Shown one piece after another: positions 1 through 4,814 of a stretch of DNA of 6,899 bases. The notes under the pieces were generated by a model that saw nothing but the letters and a program-made list of their open reading frames with translations, was not told the origin of the DNA and made no database searches. Source of the DNA: Chitinophagia bacterium (GTDB taxonomy: Bacteria; Bacteroidota; Bacteroidia; Chitinophagales; Chitinophagaceae); assembly GCA_010021705.1 (NCBI GenBank), contig RGMU01000080.1:1-6899 (forward strand). Reading direction: 5' to 3'. Numbering within the stretch: position 1 is the first letter of the stretch; every line of letters begins with the position of its first letter. The position numbers were made by a program, and so were the translations under genes.

Positions 1-2
1 AC

Positions 3-1202
3 AAATGGGATATACATTGCGCACAAATAGGGCATGTAACCGCATCTGAAAACATTGTTTATTATAAAGATAACCAAATAGTGGCAAACCTGCCCGCCGA
101 AAGCCTTGTGTTGGGTGGCGGAGCACCCGTTTATGAGAGAGCCTATCAGCTGCCGGCTTATTTTGACAACATTAACGCTTATAACATAGACAATATAGCC
201 GTACCAGCCAATTTGCAAGAAATAGCTTATCGGCTAATACAACTGCCCAATATTGCCTCTAAAAAGAGCGTATATGTGCAGTATGACAGCATGGTAGGCA
301 ATGCCAATTTAAGCACCAACGCACCTTCAGATGCCGCCGCCGTGTGGATACATGATACCCAAAAAGCCTTAGCCATTACTACCGACTGCAACAGCCGCTA
401 TGTATATGCCGACCCCTATATAGGGGCTATGATAGCCGTATGCGAGGCAGCGCGCAACATAGTGTGCACCGGTGGTATGCCGTTGGGTGTTACCAACTGC
501 TTAAACTTTGGCAACCCCCACAACCCCGAAGTCTATTACCAATTTGTGCACGCCATTAAAGGCATGGGTGATGCTTGCCGCAGGCTAAACACTCCCGTTA
601 CCGGTGGCAACGTTAGCTTTTATAACCAAAGCGAAACAGGTCCCGTATTCCCTACGCCTACCATTGGTATGGTAGGGCTGATAGAAGACAAAGCCAACGT
701 GATGACCCTATTTTTTAAGCAACCCGGGCATTTAATATACCTCTTAGGAAAATCTATTAACGATATAGGTTGCAGTGAATATTTACATAATATTCTCGAT
801 GTGGAGCACAGCACCGTGCCCTATTTTAACCTTAACGAAGAAGTAGAATTGCACGCTAAGGTAACCGCATTAATAGAAAAGAGGCTTATACAATCAGCCC
901 ATGACATATCGGAGGGGGGGCTGTTTGCCTGCCTTATAGAGTGTTGCTTGCATGGCGATATGGGCTTTAACCTTATGCCCAACCCTAATATTCGCCCCGA
1001 TGCCTACCTTTTTGGCGAAGCGCAAGGTAGGGTAGTGGTTAGCATTCAACCGGAGCTAAAAGTGTTGTTTGAAGCCGAAATGGGCAATTATTCCCATTGG
1101 CAACGCATAGGCGCAGTTAACCCCAACGGCTCCATACACTATGCCGGTGAAGACTGGGGCTACATCACCGACTGGAAAAAGGCTTATGAAAGCGCACTGT
1201 AG
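3..1202 (+). CDS. purL: Phosphoribosylformylglycinamidine synthase, C-terminal part (5' end outside window)
   Basis: This is the synthetase subunit of FGAM synthase, which turns FGAR, ATP and glutamine-derived ammonia into FGAM in cytoplasmic purine synthesis. The frame is open to the left edge, and the codons before the GTG at 81 read as PurL (start KWDIHCAQIG), so 81 is not the true start. About 399 residues are visible, roughly the C-terminal half of a short-type PurL of about 740-760 residues. By visible residue number: the PAESLVLGGGAPVY segment near 30-44; the second AIRS-like domain with DPYIGAMIAVCEAARN near 137-151, TNCLNFGNP and VTGGNVSFYNQ near 199-209; then the AIRS C-terminal domain with SAHDISEGGL near 298-307. 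The gene ends in TAG with no sign of damage. It converges on the DUF58 gene, leaving 44 bases between the stops. Short PurL normally works with PurQ and PurS, which are not in the window. Confidence 0.97.
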   Translation, partial: KWDIHCAQIGHVTASENIVYYKDNQIVANLPAESLVLGGGAPVYERAYQLPAYFDNINAYNIDNIAVPANLQEIAYRLIQLPNIASKKSVYVQYDSMVGNANLSTNAPSDAAAVWIHDTQKALAITTDCNSRYVYADPYIGAMIAVCEAARNIVCTGGMPLGVTNCLNFGNPHNPEVYYQFVHAIKGMGDACRRLNTPVTGGNVSFYNQSETGPVFPTPTIGMVGLIEDKANVMTLFFKQPGHLIYLLGKSINDIGCSEYLHNILDVEHSTVPYFNLNEEVELHAKVTALIEKRLIQSAHDISEGGLFACLIECCLHGDMGFNLMPNPNIRPDAYLFGEAQGRVVVSIQPELKVLFEAEMGNYSHWQRIGAVNPNGSIHYAGEDWGYITDWKKAYESAL

Positions 1203-1208
1203 CGTGTA

Positions 1209-1224
1209 TAGGTTTAGCAACCTG
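1209..1224. terminator. Weak hairpin between convergent purL and DUF58 genes
   Basis: AGGTT and AACCT (1210-1214 and 1219-1223) form a perfect 5-bp stem around the tetraloop TAGC, with a possible U-G pair added below. It lies in the 44-base gap between two convergent stop codons, where a shared terminator would be expected. No T tract follows on either strand, so it is at best a weak or Rho-assisted terminator, and chance is a real alternative. Confidence 0.2.
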
Positions 1225-1226
1225 CT

Positions 1227-1258
1227 GCGGCATTAACCATTAACCATTAACCATTACC
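1227..1258. repeat. CATTAAC heptamer tandem array, copy 1
   Basis: Three exact CATTAAC units (1231-1237, 1238-1244, 1245-1251) are followed by a variant CATTACC (1252-1258), after a GCGG lead-in at 1227-1230. The 30 bases 1227-1256 are identical to 3014-3043. Each exact unit carries the palindrome TTAA, hence TAA on both strands. With a 7-base period, three units put TAA in all six frames. The stop codon of the DUF58 gene (1247-1249, minus strand) is one of these. It resembles short tandem repeats scattered between genes in some bacterial genomes, but its family is not recognised. Confidence 0.85.
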
Positions 1259-2155
1259 CCCCATTCTCTGCCTTTTCAACAAAAAACTACGCAACACCTC
1301 TTCTACCGGTTGGCGAAGGTTTACGGGTATAAAGTCTATGTGGTATTGCAAGCATTTTTGCCGTATGGACGCATGAAACGCACTCACCTGTTTACTATAT
1401 TCCTCTTTCAGCTGTTGCGGGAGTAGCTTTATCTTATCACCTGTTTCCATGTCTATAAATTCATAAGGGCGATTTTCAAAATTAAAGTCCAATTCCTGTT
1501 CACCGTCCATAACATGAAATAAAATGACTTCATGTTTGTTATATTTTAGGTGTTGCAGTGCCGCAAACAGTTCGTCTGTGTCAGTGCTACCGTCCACCAT
1601 ATCGCTAAATATCACCACCAGCGACCTCCGGTGCATCTGCTCCGCAATGCTGTGTAGCGCAGCGGTGGCATTTGTAGCTTTAGAAGGCGGGGCTTGCAAG
1701 CACTTTTGTAGTTGCTCTATCAATATTTTATAATGCGTACTTGCCGACCTGCAAGCCGACCTATAATACACCTCCTCGTCAAACAGTGCCAAACACGCCG
1801 CGTCCAACTGCCTTTTCAGCAAATGCAGCAATGCAGCACTTGCCACAATGCTAAATTGCAGCTTTGAAAGTGTTTTACCCTTTTCCGGAAAGTTCATAGA
1901 CGCAGACGTATCTATCATCACACAGCACCGAAGGTTCGTTTCCTCTTCATACCGCTTCAAAAACAGCTTATCGGTGCGCCCATACACCTTCCAGTCTATA
2001 TGCTTAATAGGGTCGCCGGGATTATAAAGCCGGTGCTCGGCAAACTCTACCGAAAACCCGTGAAACGGGCTTCTGTGCAACCCTATTATAAACCCCTCCA
2101 CCACATTGCGCGCTACTAAGTCTAAATTATCTATTAATGGCTTTTCTAATATCAT
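1247..2155 (-). CDS. DUF58 family protein with von Willebrand factor A domain
   Basis: A 302-residue protein of the DUF58 family, usually found with MoxR AAA ATPases; its molecular role is not established. The DUF58 signature is clear: SPFHGFSVEFAEHRLYNPGD (residues 29-48), IDWKVYGRTDKLFLKRYEEE (53-72), then a metal-ion-dependent adhesion site DTSAS (82-86) opening the von Willebrand A fold and FSDMVD (183-188) as a later metal-site loop. No membrane segment is evident, so it is probably cytoplasmic or bound to a membrane partner. The ATG at 2155 gives the normal N-terminus MILEKPLIDNL. No MoxR, BatA or BatB gene lies beside it here, so it stands apart from its usual partners. The last residues (GGNG) and the stop are encoded at the edge of the heptamer array, which suggests the repeat reset the 3' end of the gene. 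Confidence 0.93.
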   Translation of the reverse strand: MILEKPLIDNLDLVARNVVEGFIIGLHRSPFHGFSVEFAEHRLYNPGDPIKHIDWKVYGRTDKLFLKRYEEETNLRCCVMIDTSASMNFPEKGKTLSKLQFSIVASAALLHLLKRQLDAACLALFDEEVYYRSACRSASTHYKILIEQLQKCLQAPPSKATNATAALHSIAEQMHRRSLVVIFSDMVDGSTDTDELFAALQHLKYNKHEVILFHVMDGEQELDFNFENRPYEFIDMETGDKIKLLPQQLKEEYSKQVSAFHASIRQKCLQYHIDFIPVNLRQPVEEVLRSFLLKRQRMGGNG

Positions 2156-2228
2156 CGGTTATTGGGCTTTTGACACCGTAAAAGTAATAATACTAAACAT
2201 AAACCGGTAAAATAATTCCTCTCACTCA

Positions 2229-2447
2229 CTATTCTACCTTTACCTGCCCATTATAGCCATATTCATACCCACCACCACCGCTAAAGCTACTTGCTACATA
2301 GTACGGCAGCAGGGCTACGCTATCTACTATAAGTGTATCTATTTTTATAAAAGAAGTAGTACTTAATGAACACACAATTTCTATGGTGTCCGCACCGGTG
2401 TACGGGGGTGTGTAATTAGCGGTTGTGGTAGTTTGTGGTGGTTTCAT
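2229..2447 (-). CDS. Small hypothetical protein, 72 residues
   Basis: Not recognised. The frame is open from 2522 to 2229, but the upstream start would be a TTG at 2519; the ATG at 2447 (MKPPQTTTTANYTPPY) is the better choice. The product has a Thr/Pro-rich N-terminus, a middle stretch of alternating hydrophobic residues suggesting beta strands (around SLSTTSFIKIDTLIVDSVAL), and a Gly/Tyr-rich tail with SGGGGYEYGYNG. There is no signal peptide from this start and no Shine-Dalgarno sequence. SFIKIDT loosely resembles QFIKIES at the end of the upstream lipoprotein frame, so it may be a degenerate relative or debris. It lies 73 bases upstream of the DUF58 gene on the same strand. It may not be expressed. 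Confidence 0.35.
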   Translation of the reverse strand: MKPPQTTTTANYTPPYTGADTIEIVCSLSTTSFIKIDTLIVDSVALLPYYVASSFSGGGGYEYGYNGQVKVE

Positions 2448-2496
2448 GGGGTGAAGGTAAGGAGTTTTTGAATTGAAGAATAAAAAGATGAGTACA

Positions 2497-2664
2497 CTAT
2501 TTTTCTTTAAAAGATTCAATCTTTATAAACTGAGCTTGAGTTGCCGATGTATCTATAATAATCTTCATTCCGAACACAGAGTCTGGAATTATAACCTTTT
2601 CCTGTATTAGCCAAGGATTTCCTATAAAAATTAGCATTATATGGTCTCTTAGAATATTTACATC
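2497..2664 (-). pseudogene. In-frame continuation of the lipoprotein gene after a TAA
   Basis: Directly after the TAA at 2665-2667 the same frame stays open for 55 codons to a TAG at 2497-2499. The translation looks like ordinary protein: NPWLIQEKVIIPDSVFGMKI followed by IIDTSATQAQFIKIES. The simplest reading is one gene of about 125 codons broken by a single nonsense change (CAA or GAA to TAA would do it). An internal ATG at 2637 could begin a 46-residue product, but it would have no signal peptide. The alternative is that this stretch is open by chance; in DNA this AT-rich, 55 open codons is possible but not the default expectation. Confidence 0.4.
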
Positions 2665-2874
2665 TTATATATTACAAACTTCACAAATAGTAACTGTTTT
2701 TCCTTGACTAGTTACATCTACAAACTCCGGAGAATTATTTGTCAACCTACTATAATAATACCATTTTAATTCTGCTCGTTCTGTTTTTATTATTTTGTAA
2801 TACAATGGTTTATCTTGAAAAATATCACAGGACGATAAAAACAATATTGCAAATAATACTAATACGACTTTCAC
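2665..2874 (-). CDS. Small predicted lipoprotein, probably truncated, 69 residues
   Basis: The N-terminus is a convincing lipoprotein signal peptide: MKVV, a hydrophobic run LVLFAILFL, then lipobox LSSC with Cys16 as the acylation site, followed by DIFQDKPLYY. The mature part has an aromatic WYYYSRLTNNSPEF segment and ends TICEVCNI. The start is a GTG at 2874, preceded at once by an in-frame TAA, so there is no choice upstream; no Shine-Dalgarno sequence is visible. Cleavage by signal peptidase II and attachment to a membrane are inferred from the lipobox. At 54 residues the mature protein is short, and the frame continues past the stop, so it is likely a truncated form of a longer lipoprotein. 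The function is unknown. The local sequence is much richer in A and T than the flanking genes. Confidence 0.5.
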   Translation of the reverse strand: MKVVLVLFAILFLSSCDIFQDKPLYYKIIKTERAELKWYYYSRLTNNSPEFVDVTSQGKTVTICEVCNI

Positions 2875-2879
2875 TTATG

Positions 2880-2969
2880 TTATTTTTTATATTTTTTACT
2901 AAAATATTCCCGATTCCCGCAAGCCCTTTTCACTTCTGCTAACTTTTTCTGAAGTTTTTTACACTTCAA
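2880..2969 (-). other. Possible 29-codon ORF or gene remnant
   Basis: From a TTG at 2969 to TAA at 2880-2882 the minus strand encodes a lysine-rich helical peptide including KKLQKKLAEVKRACGNREYF. Its stop lies 5 bases before the lipoprotein GTG, so it could be a leader-like ORF or the tail of a lost gene. An in-frame TGA at 2973-2975 bounds it upstream. An imperfect inverted repeat TGAAGT/ACTTCA (2950-2955 and 2963-2968) overlaps its start. The remaining gap up to the heptamer array (2970-3013) shows nothing further. The support is composition and position only. Confidence 0.15.
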
Positions 2970-3013
2970 ATTTCACACAATCACTCCCTTCGCAAAAATA
3001 CAGTTGAGCAATA

Positions 3014-3052
3014 GCGGCATTAACCATTAACCATTAACCATTATCCATTACC
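3014..3052. repeat. CATTAAC heptamer tandem array, copy 2
   Basis: Three exact CATTAAC units (3018-3024, 3025-3031, 3032-3038) are followed by variants CATTATC (3039-3045) and CATTACC (3046-3052), after the same GCGG lead-in seen in copy 1. It matches copy 1 in the same orientation over 30 bases and has one unit more. The stop codon of the PPTase gene (3048-3050, minus strand) is inside the last unit. Unit-number difference between the two copies is what slipped-strand replication would produce. Confidence 0.85.
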
Positions 3053-3770
3053 CCTTACAAAAGTGTTTCTGAAATTGAAGATAATTAATAAATGGCTTTT
3101 TGGTATAGGCAATGCTTGCCTGATAGCCCCTTGCACAGTGAAACGTATCTATTTTATAAAACGGGTCATGCACAGAAGCCCTATATTTATACATCATCAC
3201 CTTTATAGACGGTAAATTATTTACCAATCCCACGCCTATCGCTTTCAGTAATGCTTCTTTGCGCGTCCATATAATAAAAAAATTGTCGGTAGGCGTTTCG
3301 GCTGTCTTCACGTATTCTTGCTCCGTATTATCGCCTATTTTTTGTATCAGCCCCTGCCAGTCCACATTTTCCTTACGCTCTTCCACGTCTATGCCCACCG
3401 GGTCATAACCAAAGGCTATTAATATAAAATTACCCGAATGGCTGATGTTAAAGTGTATATCGCTGTCTTTTAAATACGGCTTCCCTTGCTCGTCAATTTC
3501 TATGCCTAACTGCGTGGCTGCGGTATGCGTATAGTGCGATAGTAAGTAGCGCAGTCCGCCATGTGCCATTATATAACGCCTATAGTCTGCCTCTTGTTTA
3601 TACTTTTCGGCAGTTGCTTTTTCAGAATCAGGCAGTTGTTCATAAAAAAACGAAAGGTTAGGCAAATGTTCACTTACGCATATCCGCCACACATCAATAG
3701 TATTTTCTTCCAACGGCATAACCGCTTCCCTGAATTGCCAATTAACAAACCGGTTGTTTATACCTATCAT
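3048..3770 (-). CDS. Sfp-type 4'-phosphopantetheinyl transferase
   Basis: Transfers the phosphopantetheine arm of coenzyme A to the conserved serine of carrier proteins, turning the apo form into the active holo form. Motifs in order: GKPYL (96-100), FNISHSG (107-113, CoA contact), VGIDVEE (125-131, with Asp128 and Glu130 as expected Mg2+ ligands), and IWTRKEALLKAIG (167-179), the WxxKEAxxKA signature. The length of 240 residues, or 223 from Met18, fits the Sfp group rather than the shorter AcpS type. The ATG at 3770 begins 18 bases after the thioesterase stop; the later ATG at 3719 (MPLEENTIDVWRI) matches the usual Sfp start better and may be the true one. Its place directly downstream of the NRPS on the same strand suggests co-transcription and a role in priming that PCP. 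The stop codon lies inside heptamer array copy 2. Confidence 0.93.
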   Translation of the reverse strand: MIGINNRFVNWQFREAVMPLEENTIDVWRICVSEHLPNLSFFYEQLPDSEKATAEKYKQEADYRRYIMAHGGLRYLLSHYTHTAATQLGIEIDEQGKPYLKDSDIHFNISHSGNFILIAFGYDPVGIDVEERKENVDWQGLIQKIGDNTEQEYVKTAETPTDNFFIIWTRKEALLKAIGVGLVNNLPSIKVMMYKYRASVHDPFYKIDTFHCARGYQASIAYTKKPFINYLQFQKHFCKG

Positions 3771-3788
3771 AGAGCCAATATTTATACG

Positions 3789-4814
3789 TTAAACCCTATT
3801 CCGCTCATCTAACACCTTTTGAACAATAGCTGCCACCTGTGCATCAAGCGGCGGGAAAAATAGCGTTTTATGGTCGCCCGGCACTTCATGTATCTGCACC
3901 CCTTTTTGGGCATAAGGTTGCCAGCCTAAGTAGGTAAGGTCATCTAAAAAATAAACCCTTAGCTGCGCCCTAAATAGGTCTATCCTGCCTTTATACGGCG
4001 AAAGGCGGTAGTTATACATAGCCTCATCGTGTAGGCTAAGAATGTGGTCTTCATTCGGCAATTTTTGCGAAGGGTCGGCTGCCTCACTGTCAATCCCCCT
4101 AAACCGCTTATTGAATAAATATCTTTGATATTCAGCTATTGCCGATGGGTGTTTGATATAAGAACTTATTACAAAAAGGAGCTTGGGTATCTGCCTAAAC
4201 AGCTTTTTGAACAGCCGGGAAACAGGCGATAAAAACCGGTCGTTATTGCCGGCATAAGTATCAAAAATGCCTACCATGTTCACCTTTTTGCCCATAGCCG
4301 TAAGTTGCTTTGCCATTTCAAACGCCACTATTCCGCCAAACGAATACCCTGCTAAGCAATAAGGACCATTGGGGTTATGTTCCAATATTTCGTTAATATA
4401 TGTTAGTGCAATTTCCTCCATATTGTTTTGAGCTTCATCTACATTGTCTAATCCCCGCGCTTGCAAGCCATATACCGGCTGTTCGGGGTGCAAATGCTTC
4501 GCTAAACCATGAAACACCATCACCGTCAACCCATTACCGTGTACAATGTAGAGCGGAGGCTTGTTGCCATGTGGTTTAATAGGCACTAAGCACTTCCATA
4601 GCGTTTGTTTAGCAGCTTCTTTGCCTTCTATCAACGTGGCTAAGCCTGCAATGGTAGGATATTCAAATAGGGCAGTGATGGGTAGTTTTGCCCCTGTTTG
4701 CGCCGCAATGGCATTCATTACCTCAATAGCCACCAGCGAGTGCCCGCCTATGGTAAAAAAATCGTCATGTATGCTAATGGTGCTTATGCCAAGCGTTTTT
4801 TTCCAAATATTTGC
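3789..4814 (-). CDS. NRPS carrier (PCP) and type I thioesterase domains, in the -1 frame relative to the upstream NRPS part
   Basis: The C-terminal part of the NRPS: it holds the growing peptide on the PCP and releases it by hydrolysis or cyclisation. The frame is open from 4829. It shows the PCP entry IWKKTLGISTISIHDDFF, then GGHSL with the phosphopantetheine serine at 4737-4739, helix VMNAIAAQTGAKLPITALFE and PTIAGLATLI. A short linker leads to an alpha/beta-hydrolase thioesterase, with residues counted from the GTG at 4733: HGNG (65-68), nucleophile Ser131 in GYSFGG, Asp158 in FDTY and His288 in PGDHKTLF, giving a complete triad. No natural start exists: the GTG at 4733 lies after the PCP serine, so an independent protein from there would lack a working PCP. 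It is best read as the end of the upstream gene after a frameshift. The 18-base gap to the PPTase implies one operon. Confidence 0.88.
   Translation of the reverse strand, partial: ANIWKKTLGISTISIHDDFFTIGGHSLVAIEVMNAIAAQTGAKLPITALFEYPTIAGLATLIEGKEAAKQTLWKCLVPIKPHGNKPPLYIVHGNGLTVMVFHGLAKHLHPEQPVYGLQARGLDNVDEAQNNMEEIALTYINEILEHNPNGPYCLAGYSFGGIVAFEMAKQLTAMGKKVNMVGIFDTYAGNNDRFLSPVSRLFKKLFRQIPKLLFVISSYIKHPSAIAEYQRYLFNKRFRGIDSEAADPSQKLPNEDHILSLHDEAMYNYRLSPYKGRIDLFRAQLRVYFLDDLTYLGWQPYAQKGVQIHEVPGDHKTLFFPPLDAQVAAIVQKVLDERNRV
4784..4814 (-). other. Frameshift site in the NRPS gene, with slippery A7 tract
   Basis: On the coding (minus) strand the adenylation frame reads TTG CAA ATA TTT GGA AAA AAA CGC TTG GCA TAA. 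The PCP frame reads GCA AAT ATT TGG AAA AAA ACG CTT, which is -1. Adding one A to the AAA at 4810-4812 gives L-Q-N-I-W-K-K-T-L-G-I, a textbook PCP entry with its conserved Ile-Trp. The A7 run (4796-4802) is also in phase as A_AAA_AAA, and a -1 slip there would give L-Q-I-F-G-K-K-T-L-G-I, the same length but without the Trp. No upstream Shine-Dalgarno-like stimulator is visible. The only nearby stem (GCTT/AAGC, 4782-4794) has 4 bp and sits one base from the run. Confidence 0.8.

Noticed and set aside
1231..1258. Heptamer array as a CRISPR or an origin iteron.
   Set aside because: Units are 7 bases with no spacers, and there is no cas, rep or dnaA-like gene or DnaA box pattern nearby.
2194..2201. 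TATGTTTA (minus strand) upstream of the DUF58 gene as a Bacteroidota -7 box (consensus TAnnTTTG).
   Set aside because: One mismatch at the key final G and no TTG-type -33 element at the proper distance; AT-rich DNA gives such matches by chance.
2739..2942. Plus-strand ORF with hydrophobic runs opposite the lipoprotein, resembling a small membrane protein.
   Set aside because: The hydrophobicity follows from A/T-rich codons antisense to the lipoprotein; there is no start context, and the minus strand has a better lipobox protein.
2950..2968. TGAAGT/ACTTCA inverted repeat as a terminator or operator.
   Set aside because: A 6-bp AT-rich stem with a 7-base loop is weak and expected by chance in this composition; no palindromic partner or regulator gene is present.
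3789..4733. A free-standing thioesterase gene starting at the GTG at 4733.
   Set aside because: That codon lies inside the PCP, just after the GGHSL serine; the residues before it in the same frame are clear PCP sequence, so it is not a natural start.
4755..4761. A second in-phase homopolymer (TTTTTTT on the coding strand, in the PCP Asp-Asp-Phe-Phe codons) as another frameshift point.
   Set aside because: The PCP reading is continuous and canonical across it, so nothing needs to be explained.
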